From: Noviherbaspirillum aerium
GTDB lineage: Bacteria > Pseudomonadota > Gammaproteobacteria > Burkholderiales > Burkholderiaceae_D
Assembly (NCBI RefSeq): GCF_008929045.1
Contig: NZ_VFAH01000010.1
Location: 124,001 to 188,000, forward strand
Direction: 5' to 3'
DNA length: 64,000 nt
The translations under genes and the position numbers were made by a program. The notes under the pieces are model-generated. The model made no database searches, had not been told where the DNA came from, and saw nothing but the letters and a program-made list of their open reading frames with translations. Shown in pieces: positions 25,395 through 34,527 of the stretch (the first letter of the stretch is position 1; the number at the start of each line of letters is the position of its first letter).

Positions 25395-25847
25395 ATGACT
25401 ACCAACGAAAGCAAAAAGCCAGAGGAAAATGTTGATTACGAGAAACTGCTTGAAACGTGGAGGAGCCGTGCAACAGCACCGCTTGATATGGAGCCGCTCA
25501 ACAAGTGGCTCACCGAAGCTTTGTTGAGGAAAGTATCGGTTGCGGTTGCTTTAAGGGCAGCAAGAACAGCCTTGGGGTGGAGTCAACAAGAATTCGCTGA
25601 GAAACTTGGAATCAGCAAGATAACGATTGCTAGGATAGAAACCGTCGAGGGTGCTGCAAAGGCTGAGCTTCTAATGCATGCTTTGGCGCTTTTTAGGGAT
25701 GCAGGCGTAACTGTAGATCTGCTGAATGATCAAGAGATCACCTTGCATATCCGTCATGAAGGATTGGCGCAGGCAGCTATGAGACTACAGAATGAAGAGA
25801 TGCGGCGTGCGGACCGTAAAAAAGGCAAGGACGCACGCAAAGAATAG
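25395..25847 (+). CDS. XRE-type helix-turn-helix protein
   Basis: 150 aa. A central HTH (AARTALGWSQQEFAEKLGISKITIARIE, about residues 53-82) lies between a polar N-terminus and a charged C-terminal tail (RRADRKKGKDARKE). Such proteins commonly control integrase or toxin-antitoxin expression. It is divergent from the integrase with an 81-base spacer, so it may regulate both promoters. A GCTGCT/AGCAGC hairpin with T-run follows. Confidence 0.75.
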   Translation: MTTNESKKPEENVDYEKLLETWRSRATAPLDMEPLNKWLTEALLRKVSVAVALRAARTALGWSQQEFAEKLGISKITIARIETVEGAAKAELLMHALALFRDAGVTVDLLNDQEITLHIRHEGLAQAAMRLQNEEMRRADRKKGKDARKE

Positions 25848-25955
25848 CCAGCCACTTCTGACGTCTATTGCATTTCAATGCTTGTAAACTCCGTGTAGGT
25901 GAGATCTACTTAATACTTAAGGTAAGTTTTTGAAATTAAAAGAAAAATAGAAAGC

Positions 25956-25986
25956 GCTGCTCCAAATCTGTAGCAGCCTGTTTTTC
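25956..25986 (+). terminator. Probable terminator after the HTH gene
   Basis: GCTGCT (25956-25961) and AGCAGC (25972-25977) form a short stem followed by CTGTTTTT. Confidence 0.5.
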
Positions 25987-26075
25987 ATCACAAGGGTAGG
26001 GCGTAGGTAAACAAAATAATAGTTCTGATGGATAACGCAAAGTCGTTAACAATCAATGGCTTGGGTTTTTGGTAA

Positions 26076-28487
26076 ACCAGGTTACTTACAACTGGTATCG
26101 ACAACCTGACCGGCACACTGGGCAACGATACTTTCGTCGTTGACAACACTGGCACAACGGCTCAGCTGACCGCTGCTGACACAATCAACGGCACAAGTGG
26201 TGTTGATACGCTGAAGGTTTACAGCAAATCTTCTTCCAACGCTCTTGACACTCTGGGTACACTGACCGAAGTTGAGAACGTCTTCATCAATGGTGCAAAC
26301 TACGGTGGTCTGAACCTGAACGTTGCAACTCAAGCAGGCGTTACTGGTGTTCAGCTCGACGCTGCTGCTCTGACTTCTCAGACTACAACTGGTACTGCTA
26401 ACGCTGCTGCTACGACAACTATCACTGTTGCTGCTGGCCAGAAAGTTACTCTGTCTAACCAGAAAGCTGCTGTTGCTAACGTTTCTAACGCCGCAACTTA
26501 CGCTGCTGCAACTACTGCTGCTACTGCTGTTGCTGGTGCTGCTGCTACAAACTTCGTGACGACAATTGCTGCTGCTGCAACAGTTACCAGCCAAGACGTC
26601 GTTCTGAGCAACGTGACAAGCGGCACACACACCTATACTCAAACAGGTGCAGGCACTGTTACAACAGTTACTGACACAAGCACTGTTGACATCGCAGGTA
26701 CTAAAGTCGCAACCGTTAATGTTACTTCGACCGGCTCCGCAAACACTGTTGGTCTGACCAACACTGGCGCTGCTTTGAAAACATTGAACATTGCTGGCGA
26801 CAAAAATCTGACAATCAGCAGCTCGATCGACTTTGAAGGTACTGCTGGTTCGATCGATGCAAGCAAACTGCAAGCCGATCTGACTTTCTCCGCTGCTACA
26901 TCGAACGATGCAGTTAAGTTCTTCGGTGCAGCTGGCAAGAACAGCATCACAACTGGTTCGGGCAACGATGAGCTGACTGGTCAGCACAGCGATGACACTC
27001 TGAATGCAGGTACAGGCAACGACATCGTCAAGGCTGCTGCTGGTAATGACACAATCACTGTTGGCGCTGGTTCGGTCAACGTTGACGCTGGCGAAGGCAA
27101 CGATACAATCCTGGTGTCCGGTCTGGACAAGTCTGATGTTATCGACGGTGGCACTGGCACTGACGTTCTGGGTCTGACATTTGCTGACGCCGACGCAGCA
27201 GATGCGGCTACCACAGCTGGCGGTGAATTGCGCGCAACATGGAAAGGTGTCGACGTCCTGCGTGTAACTGACACAATCAGCGGTGCATTGAACATTGGTA
27301 CTCTGGGCTTCAACAGCCTGCAGATCGATGCAGACGTGTCTGATGGCGGTGCTGGTGCAAGCGTTGCGGTAACTGGTTTCACAAACGGTGGCACAGTTGA
27401 ATACCGTACAAACGCCAACATGACCGACGCTCTGGCAATCGGCCTGAAAGACGCCGCTCTGACAACAGACGACGCAATCAACATCAAGCTGAATGCTGAC
27501 GTTGCTCACGCTGCTGCACTGGCAACCAAGTTCACAGTGAACGGTATCAACGTCGTCAACGTCAATGCTGTTGACCGCGTAGATAGCACAACTGCTACTG
27601 ACGACAACGGTGCTGACGATGGCTACTCCATCGCTCTGACTGATGCTGCCAACATGAATGCGTTGAACATCAGCGGCACAGCAGCTGTTAGCTTCACTCT
27701 GGATGCAGGTGCTGCTGCAATCAAGACCATCGATGCGTCCACATCGACAGGTAACGTTACTATCAACGTCTCGGCATTCGCAGGTACTGAGCGTGTGACA
27801 ATCAAAGGTTCGCAAGGCGTCAACACCATCACTGGCGACGATGCAGCTTTCGGTGAAGCAATCATCGGTGGTGCGAAGGGTGACTCGATCACTGCTGGTG
27901 CAGGCGCTGACTCCATCACTGGCGGTGCTGGCCGTGACGCGTTCATCAACGTTGATGGCGATTCGACACTTGCTTCTTTGGACAAGATTGCTGACTTCGG
28001 CAAGGCATCTATCGCAGTTCTGGCAGCTGACAATGACCTGATGAATGCAGTGTCTGATTTCCAAGCAACAGCAACTGCTAAGGGCGGTGACAACGCCGAC
28101 GTGCTGGACATCGGTACAACTGCTGCTGCACTGTCCGCTGCTGTTTCGACCCCGGTAGATGTTGCAGCTGCTTCTGGCGATGCAACTAAGGACATCAAAG
28201 CTGTTCTGTCTGCTAAGGGCATCGTGACCCTGAGCGGTGCAGATAAAGGCCTGATCGATACACTGGCTGAGTTTGTTGCAGTTGTTCAGACTGCTGGTCT
28301 GGGTGTTACGACAGCTGGTGAAGTTGCAGCCTTTGAGTTCGGCGGCAATACTTACGTCTTCCAAGAAGTTGGTGCAACTGACCAGCTGATTGAACTGACA
28401 GGCGTAACAGGCTTCACAAGCTCGACTGGTATTGTTATCACTGGCTCGAACACTGCGGTAGCCGTAGGCGATATCTTCGTACTGTAA
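26076..28487 (+). pseudogene. 5'-truncated S-layer-like gene (possible silent cassette)
   Basis: An 803-codon frame is open from an in-frame TAA at 26073 to the stop at 28487 but lacks the DUF4214 N-terminus, promoter, Shine-Dalgarno and any start before an internal ATG at 26556. It begins abruptly with TTGIDNLTGTLGNDTFVVDN, equivalent to a point about 190 residues into the complete gene at 17514. Middle and end keep the same architecture (Ca-binding-like GSGNDELTG, GTGNDIVKAAAGND, GGAGRDAF; C-terminal FEFGGNTYVFQEV...LIELTG) with quite different sequence, and share the unusual ACA/GCA/GTT codon bias. The absence of stops or frameshifts suggests recent truncation or preservation through recombination. 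Its terminator and 3' flank duplicate those of the complete gene. Confidence 0.75.
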
Positions 28488-28543
28488 TTTGTACGAGAAG
28501 TAAAGCAACGCAACGGTTAGCGATTCTCCGCTAACCGCTTGAG

Positions 28544-28573
28544 GGGCCAAGGCCTAAAAACCTTGGCCCTTTT
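28544..28573 (+). terminator. Intrinsic terminator of the truncated S-layer-like gene
   Basis: The same GGGCCAAGG/CCTTGGCCC stem and TTTT as at 20217. An additional CGGTTAGCG/CGCTAACCG hairpin lies just before it (28514-28537). Confidence 0.8.
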
Positions 28574-28806
28574 ATGCATCACTGTATTGCCATTGCAGTA
28601 ACGTAAAGCAGTAACGTCATTTCAAGCTGACATCGCAAGTATCACAGCACAGCATGAAACACTGGCTAGGAAACCAAGGACCGATGCCGAAGAAGCCGTA
28701 AAAGCCTTGGAAGAATATGAAGTGCCAGCGCAAGCTGGTATGTGAAACGAGAACTACAGTCGCGGCATTGAAACGCGATGAGGGAGCAACCGACTGCACT
28801 AAAACA

Positions 28807-28868
28807 ATGCCCTAGGAAGGCCAGCGGTAACTTGATAGCCGAGGAGCGAGAGCCCCTCGGTTTTTTTT
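28807..28868 (+). ncRNA. Candidate small RNA/attenuator of the CCTAGGAAG family (copy 3)
   Basis: TGCACT, a 10-base gap, CCTAGGAAGGCCAG (28811-28824), a hairpin CCGAGG...CCTCGG and eight T residues. It is part of the duplicated block, so not an independent occurrence from copy 1. The hairpin loop differs (GAGCGAGAGC against TATGAAAATA) while the stem is kept. Confidence 0.4.
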
Positions 28869-28964
28869 CGTCTGTAGGAACCGTGTAGGAATCGCGCTTA
28901 CGGCAATATGAAACAAAATGAGAAAAGGCAAGGATTTTCATGTGGACTGTCCTAAACTAACCAC

Positions 28965-29016
28965 ATGACCCTAGGAAGTCAGTTGAGCCGAGGTGCGAAA
29001 GCATCTCGGCTTCTTG
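28965..29016 (+). ncRNA. Candidate small RNA/attenuator of the CCTAGGAAG family (copy 4)
   Basis: TAAACT (28953-28958), an 11-base gap, CCTAGGAAGTCAG, then GCCGAGGTGC/GCATCTCGGC (28986-29010) closing a GAAA loop, and a T-rich tail. It lies 45 bases before the promoter box of the DUF4214 gene at 29192. Confidence 0.45.
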
Positions 29017-29062
29017 TTTTCTCCATGATCGCTGACACCATTCCTGCTCCCAGCTCCCATAT

Positions 29063-29098
29063 TATGGGATGCCAATAACATTTCCTCTCGGCTATACT
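29063..29098 (+). promoter_or_regulatory. TATGGGA-type promoter of the DUF4214 gene
   Basis: TATGGGAT (29063-29070) abuts a poor -35, with TATACT (29093-29098) 17 bases further. This is the same geometry as at 42715, 56948 and 40890. A leader of about 85 bases follows; there is no good Shine-Dalgarno before the ATG. Confidence 0.45.
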
Positions 29099-29191
29099 GC
29101 CGCCTGCATTTTTAAAATACCTTTCGACTGCTTCCTCGCAGGAGCAAGACCCCGTTTCTTATCATCGCCTGATATTGCCTATACCACAGCC

Positions 29192-32100
29192 ATGGCTCAA
29201 TCCGCTATCCAAACCTACGTCCAACAACTCTACAGAAACATCCTGCAGCGCGATGCGGACATCGAAGGCACTAGTTACTGGACCAGCTTGGCTGAAGGCA
29301 AGTTAAGCTCGGTTGATATGGCATATAACTTCATCGCCTCGGCCGAAGCGCAGAAGGTCGTGGCACTGCTGCGGCTGTACGATGTTTTCTTCAATCGTGC
29401 TGCGGATAGTGCAGGACTGAAGTACTGGGCAGGCCAGATGCGGGACGGTATATCGATGCGCGAAATTGCGGTCAACTTCACCCAGTCGAGCGAATTCCAT
29501 ACGAAGTATGGCAACGCATCGACCGCAGAGTATGTGGAAGCGCTGTACGGCAACCTCTTCATGCGCAGCAGCGATCCTTCCGGTAAGGCGTATTGGGTCG
29601 AGATGATTGACAGCGGCAAGATCAGCCGTGCCGACGCAGCCGTGGAGTTCACGGTATCACGGGAAGCGAAGTCCACGATGGGTGCTGCCACCCATTTCGC
29701 GGAGGCCTATCTTGCACTGCGTTCCGCAGGCAAGGTAGAGCCCACCACGGCAGAAGTGGACGCGATTGCAAACAAATCGCTGGCCGATGCAATCGCTCAT
29801 GCACAAACCATCAAGGGCACTGTGCAAAATGGCATCATTGAGAGTGCTAGCGTGTTCCGCGACGCCAATGGCGACTTGCTGCCCGATGCTTCTTCGGACA
29901 GTGCCACCACCGACGCCAGCGGCAACTTCACCCTCGTTGGCGGCTATGGCGACATCGTAGTCATGGGCGGTAAGGATGCCACCACGGGCAAGGACAATGA
30001 CAAGGTGCTGACAACGGTAACCGGGAACAGTGCCAAGGTCATGGTCACGCCGCTGACCACCATCGTCAATGCCATGGTGGCCCAGGGCATGAACGCGGCG
30101 GATGCGGTGAAGAAACTCAATATGGCGTTGGGCCTTGATGCCGGGATCGATCTCCTGAGCTTCAATCACACCGAGGTTGCCATCGCAAGCGGTTCCAGCG
30201 CGGCTGAGCACAAGAACGCCGTGGCGGTGAAAGGCGCCATCGCGCAGATCACGATCCTGATGGAAAATGCCGCCGGGCTGATTAAGGGCGCTGCAGGCAG
30301 CGCGACCAGTCTGGATGCCGCCGCCATTACTGGCAGCGTAGCTCGCGCCCTAGCCGAGAAGATCATTGCCGCAACGGCCCAAGTTTCTTCCTCTCAGGGA
30401 ACGGCGATTGTTTCGCTCGATTCCCAAGCCGTGATCAGGAACGTGATGAATGCTGCCGCTGGGAAGGTCGGTGCGACAGGTGCCGCAGGCTTGCCCGCCA
30501 ATGTGCTCAGCAAGATCGCAGGCCTGGCAAACGATGCGGCACAAGTCATTGGCGAGCTGAACGCAACAGTGGCGGCGACAGTGAAGAACGTCAACATTGC
30601 CTCCAATGGTGTCAACATCGACGCCGGCAAAGTGATTGATGTTTTTTCCATCATTGCCAAGACGGAAAGCCTAGGGCAAGACAAGGTGCAAGCCCTCATG
30701 ATATCTGGCGCGGAAAGCGGCAGCCTGCTCACGGCGGTTACCCGTTATACGGGCAGCAACCTCGGTACGGCGATCAGGGCTGAGCAGATCGGCGAGATTG
30801 CAAAAGGCGTGAAAGGCACAGAGGGTGGAACGACGATAGATCAGATCATTCCTCCATTGCCTACTCCGCCAAGCCCGCCTGAATACGTGCCCGATCCGGT
30901 CTTTACCGTCACTGAGAGCGCAACCGGGTCCAAGATATGGACGCTGTCCACCGGCAACGGCAATGTTGTCGTGACAGACGACGGCACCAACTATGTTTTC
31001 ACACCTACTTCGGGAACGGCAAAATCCATTGCAAAGACGGCTTTGGATGAGGTGGTTGTTTCCACGATCACGCTGTCGGGGGGCGCATCGGTGTTGAAAA
31101 ACATCACGAAGATCACCGGTGCAGTAACGATCACCGATAGCGGATCGGTCGCAGCGGCGGACCTCAAGTCCATCGAAACCGCAACCACCGGACTGGTCAA
31201 TGCCACCAGCGTGACATCCATCAGCAGTTCATTGGCGGATGCCACTTTGCTGCTGGTAACCAAGGAAGGCACCAGCGGCGACAAGATCGATATGCGCTCG
31301 GATGTGGCGGTTGTATCGAGCGAGGCAGGGACGGTTGCTGCAGCGGACCTGCTGACACTGGACGGCAAGACTACAGGCAATATTTCTCTGCTCAGTGCAA
31401 CAGAACTGAGCGGCACGCTGGCGAATGTAAAAGCTATTGCATCCGCAAAGGGCACGGGCGCCAATCAGTTTGCCTTGAAGTCTGATGTGGCTGTCACATT
31501 GAACGACACTGCGACTGTCTCTGCTGCTGATTTGATGACCGTGGATGCGGCTACAACCGGCAATGTGTCAGCTATCAATGCGTCGACTCTGAGCGGCACG
31601 GTGGCCGATGTAAAAACCGTGAGCGCCGCAGTAGGTGCGGGCGCGAATCAATACAATCTGAAGACTGACTTCGCGGTGACATTGACGGATACGGCAACGG
31701 TCGCAAGTGCTGATCTGACTATTCTCGATGGCAGGACCAATGCCAACATTTCCCTAGTCAATGCATCGACAATAAGCGGTAGTCTCTCAAGCGTAAAGAC
31801 GATTGTTTCCGCAAAAGGTACAGGTACGAACCAGTTTGACTTCAATTCCAACTTTCACGCCATTCTTTCAGGCCCCATTGTCACTGCCGATATCAATACC
31901 ATTGACGGCGCGAATGGCACTGGAACCATTACTTTCAATGGCACTGCAGATGGTGCAAACACGGCGGATGTGCTGAACTTTGCCGGCGTTACCGGAGCAA
32001 TCACCATCAACGGCAACGACGGCACTGACACAATAACTGGCGGAAATAGTGCTGACGTTATCTTTGGAGGCTTGGGTGCGGACACGTTGACGGGCGGCTC

Positions 32101-32917
32101 TGGCGCAGACATCTTCGCCTATAACGGCAATGAGTTAAAGGCGACCGGGATGGATCAGATAACGGATTTCAATACCTCTCAAGACAAGGTTCGTGTCTTT
32201 TTGTCGGGGTCGAACATTGATGCAGCGTTTGGGATGACTAATGGCGTCGGCAATGGTGCCTTACTCGCTACCAAGAAAGCTGGCAATATCCATGTCGATG
32301 CGTGGACAGAGCATCCTGGTGATGTTAAGTACGTGTACATTTTTACGAAAGATTCCACGGGAAACGGCGCGCCTGAAGCTATCTATTTAAATATTGGGAA
32401 TATTACCGTTACCCATGCGCTTTTCGAATTCAACCTCACCGGCACCGACAACAACGATACGCTGAAAGGCGGAGCAGCAGCCGACACCATCAATGGCGGT
32501 AAGGGCGCGGATACCCTAAGCGGTAACGGCGGTGCGGACACATTTGTGTTCGTCGGTACTGCCGGTGCGGCTACAAGCGGCGGCACGTTTGGCCAAGCCG
32601 ATGCCATTAGCGATTTTGTGGCAGGCACCGACAAGCTGCAATTCTCTGATGTAACGGAAATCTTGTCTGCACAGCAAAGCACTGTCCAGACTGCCGTAAC
32701 GGCGTTGACAGCTGGGGCTTCCGCAACGGCGATTGCAACCGCAATGGCGACAGCCAACACGACCAGCCTCGGTGTTTCATTTGCAGTCTTCGAAGGTAAT
32801 ACTTATGTGCTGTTCGAACGGACGGGTTCAAGCACAGGTGTTGCAGCGGACGATATCTTTATCAAGCTGACCGGCGTATCAGCGCTCCCCACTTTTGCGT
32901 CCGATGTAGTAGCGTAA
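29192..32917 (+). CDS. Large DUF4214/RTX-like exoprotein
   Basis: 1241 aa, starting at the ATG that gives MAQSAIQTYVQQLYRNILQRD, the same opening as the protein at 42842. Three DUF4214 units lie at about 8-170 (DIEGTSYW, DSAGLKYW, DPSGKAYW). Residues about 205-290 have a GTVQNGIIESASVFRDANGDLLPD block (a carboxypeptidase-regulatory-like/Ca-binding insert), then a helical region to about 540. A PPLPTPPSPPEYVPDP linker leads to four degenerate beta repeats of about 70 residues (about 590-880) and RTX-like GGNSADVIFGGLGADTLTGGSGADIF and GGAAADTINGGKGADTLSGNGGADTF blocks. The C-terminal FEGNTYVLFERTG...IKLTG fits type I secretion. It is likely exported and Ca-folded; its role at the surface is unknown. 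Confidence 0.78.
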   Translation: MAQSAIQTYVQQLYRNILQRDADIEGTSYWTSLAEGKLSSVDMAYNFIASAEAQKVVALLRLYDVFFNRAADSAGLKYWAGQMRDGISMREIAVNFTQSSEFHTKYGNASTAEYVEALYGNLFMRSSDPSGKAYWVEMIDSGKISRADAAVEFTVSREAKSTMGAATHFAEAYLALRSAGKVEPTTAEVDAIANKSLADAIAHAQTIKGTVQNGIIESASVFRDANGDLLPDASSDSATTDASGNFTLVGGYGDIVVMGGKDATTGKDNDKVLTTVTGNSAKVMVTPLTTIVNAMVAQGMNAADAVKKLNMALGLDAGIDLLSFNHTEVAIASGSSAAEHKNAVAVKGAIAQITILMENAAGLIKGAAGSATSLDAAAITGSVARALAEKIIAATAQVSSSQGTAIVSLDSQAVIRNVMNAAAGKVGATGAAGLPANVLSKIAGLANDAAQVIGELNATVAATVKNVNIASNGVNIDAGKVIDVFSIIAKTESLGQDKVQALMISGAESGSLLTAVTRYTGSNLGTAIRAEQIGEIAKGVKGTEGGTTIDQIIPPLPTPPSPPEYVPDPVFTVTESATGSKIWTLSTGNGNVVVTDDGTNYVFTPTSGTAKSIAKTALDEVVVSTITLSGGASVLKNITKITGAVTITDSGSVAAADLKSIETATTGLVNATSVTSISSSLADATLLLVTKEGTSGDKIDMRSDVAVVSSEAGTVAAADLLTLDGKTTGNISLLSATELSGTLANVKAIASAKGTGANQFALKSDVAVTLNDTATVSAADLMTVDAATTGNVSAINASTLSGTVADVKTVSAAVGAGANQYNLKTDFAVTLTDTATVASADLTILDGRTNANISLVNASTISGSLSSVKTIVSAKGTGTNQFDFNSNFHAILSGPIVTADINTIDGANGTGTITFNGTADGANTADVLNFAGVTGAITINGNDGTDTITGGNSADVIFGGLGADTLTGGSGADIFAYNGNELKATGMDQITDFNTSQDKVRVFLSGSNIDAAFGMTNGVGNGALLATKKAGNIHVDAWTEHPGDVKYVYIFTKDSTGNGAPEAIYLNIGNITVTHALFEFNLTGTDNNDTLKGGAAADTINGGKGADTLSGNGGADTFVFVGTAGAATSGGTFGQADAISDFVAGTDKLQFSDVTEILSAQQSTVQTAVTALTAGASATAIATAMATANTTSLGVSFAVFEGNTYVLFERTGSSTGVAADDIFIKLTGVSALPTFASDVVA

Positions 32918-32943
32918 ATCATTAGTTGGGTTATTCATTCGGA

Positions 32944-32978
32944 ACCGAGGTGGGCGAGCATCTCGGTTTTTGTTTTTT
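32944..32978 (+). terminator. Terminator of the DUF4214 gene
   Basis: ACCGAGGTG (32944-32952) and CATCTCGGT (32959-32967) form a stem followed by TTTTGTTTTTT. The stem resembles the CCTAGGAAG-family hairpins but the conserved box is absent. Confidence 0.75.
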
Positions 32979-33019
32979 AGGTTCAGCACCAATCAAGCTA
33001 TCATGGCAGCTCACATGGA

Positions 33020-33070
33020 TATAAGATTGGCACCTACCATTGGTTACAGGAAACTGTGCCAACTAGGTAG
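33020..33070 (+). promoter_or_regulatory. Promoter and nested inverted repeats before WYL-like copy II
   Basis: It matches 20785-20835 nearly base for base (TTGGCA at 33027, GAAACT 17 bases later, CTACC at 33034, GGTAG at 33066), but the upstream box has become ATATAAGAT. TTGGCAC (33027-33033) can pair with GTGCCAA as in copy I. Confidence 0.4.
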
Positions 33071-33087
33071 CCAAGGAATTGCTACCC

Positions 33088-33381
33088 ATGTCGATCATTA
33101 TCGAACAAGCCATTGCAGCAAAGGATAAACTGAAGCTTCACTACATCGGCTACAGCCGCACCGTCGAGCCCTATGCCTTCGGTTTATGCCCCGACGGCCT
33201 GCCTTTGCTGCTGTGCTTCCAGACCGAAGTGCAAGGGAGCGTGCGGACACCTAACAACTGGTATCTGGTGCGCCCGCATGAGCAGGTGACGATCAAGATG
33301 CTGGAAGACTCATTCACCCGGTTTCAGTCCGGCTATATCCGCAATCATCCCGCGTTCCATACCGTCTTGATTCAGGTGTAA
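33088..33381 (+). CDS. Small WYL-like protein, copy II
   Basis: 97 aa, complete. MSIIIEQAIAAKDKLKLHY with the RTVEPYAFG and LLLCFQTEVQGSVRTPNNW blocks, and the full-length C-terminus EDSFTRFQ-GYIRNHPAFHTVLIQV that copy I has lost. AAGGAA lies 11 bases before the ATG. The domain may sense a small ligand or nucleic acid as other WYL domains do, but with no DNA-binding part it would have to act through a partner; the neighbouring Cys-tail and pseudo-receiver proteins are the obvious candidates. Confidence 0.65.
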   Translation: MSIIIEQAIAAKDKLKLHYIGYSRTVEPYAFGLCPDGLPLLLCFQTEVQGSVRTPNNWYLVRPHEQVTIKMLEDSFTRFQSGYIRNHPAFHTVLIQV

Positions 33382-33465
33382 GCGCCTGCTCCTTACCGGT
33401 CCCGCATGTTCAGAAGTCCGAAAATATTAACGGCCAGCGGGTGATTAGTAGGGCTTTTGCAGGGC

Positions 33466-33524
33466 TATACTGAGTTCGGAAACACAATAAAGCAAAACGG
33501 TTGTTCTTAGGGAGACAGGAACAA
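33466..33524 (+). promoter_or_regulatory. Promoter and start-codon hairpin of Cys-tail copy II
   Basis: TATACT (33466-33471) is a good -10. The leader contains AACACAATAAAGCAAAACGG, shared with copies I and III, then TTGTTC (33501-33506) pairing with GAACAA (33519-33524), which includes the A of the AUG. Confidence 0.5.
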
Positions 33525-33937
33525 TGACAGATGCATGGCATGAAATTCAGCATGCAATACGGGCATTGCGTAAAACTGGAGACATCCGGCACAGGCTGAT
33601 CGAAGCCTACCGACCGCTGGTCAGGATACGAGGAAAGGACCTGCCGAGCGAAGTACGGCATGACCATGAGTGGCTGATTGGTGCAATCGACACGCGATCG
33701 GTTGAGCATATCGGTGCCGAGGTCCGTGACAAGGTAACGGCGATGACAACCGCTCAGCTCAGCGAGGCGGTGCATCGCATCTCGGCGCTGCATGAAGCAT
33801 TACGAGCATATCAGTCGACCATGCCGCCTACACGGCAAAAGCAAGCGGCCTGCCGTGCAATACTGAGGAAGGAAGGGCAAGAAGAGCTAGACCCGAGTAT
33901 CTGCGTCGACTGCGCTCAGTGGAGGCTATTCTTATGA
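33524..33937 (+). CDS. Cys-tail family protein, copy II
   Basis: 137 aa. Same family as 21114 and 42094 (MTDAWHEIQHAIRALRK, LPSEVRHDHEWLIGAID, QLSEAVHRISALHEALRAYQ). The tail reads CVDCAQWRLFL, so the third Cys of the other copies is a Trp here; the first two (CxxC) are kept. It overlaps the pseudo-receiver gene by ATGA, indicating translational coupling. Confidence 0.68.
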   Translation: MTDAWHEIQHAIRALRKTGDIRHRLIEAYRPLVRIRGKDLPSEVRHDHEWLIGAIDTRSVEHIGAEVRDKVTAMTTAQLSEAVHRISALHEALRAYQSTMPPTRQKQAACRAILRKEGQEELDPSICVDCAQWRLFL

Positions 33938-34379
33938 GCCATCCTCTAAAGAAAAAGCTGCTGATTGCGGTAAGAGAAGAAGACATGCCTCTCGCACGAA
34001 CAGTGCTGGGCACGGAATTCGAGGTGGTGTTTTGCCATACCGTCGAAGCGGCAAAGCACATGCTTGAGGATGGCATGGACGTAGTTGTCTCAGGCGTCCA
34101 CTTCGATAGTGGAGCGGTCTTTGAACTGCTGCAATATGTCCGGTCGAGTCCGACGCATGGAAAGCTGCCTTTCTTTGTTCTGCTCGACACCAGCAAGCGG
34201 TATAGCTATTCGCCGGCAATCGTTCATGGACTAAAGACGGCTGCCAGGGCGCTTGGCGCGACGGAATTCACTGACCTCGGTGCGTTAGTTGGTTAGTTGA
34301 GAAGTTCGGTAGGGAAGAAGCAGTCGAAATTCTGCGGCGTGGGATTCGAAATGCTGAGGATCGGAAACCGGAATTATGA
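33934..34379 (+). pseudogene. Pseudo-receiver gene, copy II, frameshifted
   Basis: It starts with the ATG at 33934 (MSHPLKKKLLIAVREED) and follows copy I until FTDLGALV, where the direct repeat TTAGTTGG/TTAGTTGA adds 8 bases and creates an early stop at 34296. The original frame then continues as EKFGREEAVEILRRGI to a stop at 34379. The truncated product (120 aa) lacks the last helix. As in the other copies the phosphoacceptor Asp is Gly (VSGVHFD). The tandem 8-mer could be lost again by slippage, restoring the gene. Confidence 0.7.
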
Positions 34380-34527
34380 TCTGCCCAGCTTCTATTTCCG
34401 TTGGAAAAGATATAAAATTTCACACAGGAAACAACTGAGTGTTAATTAACTTTGGCAGCGTGTTCATTCCGATGTTCGGCTCATCGGTCCATCAATGCGT
34501 TGTGAGAACAGAATCTCGGGGACACGG

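Larger units (their letters stand above)
28510..28870. repeat. Duplicated downstream block, copy B
   Basis: Counterpart of 20200-20540, with the same order of terminator, long conserved spacer, CCTAGGAAGGCCAG motif and second hairpin. Small indels break every reading frame relative to copy A. Confidence 0.75.

Noticed and set aside
26082-28550. An 822-codon open frame antisense to the truncated S-layer-like gene
   Set aside because: Same cause as above: strong codon bias of the sense strand. The product is low-complexity and Cys-rich.
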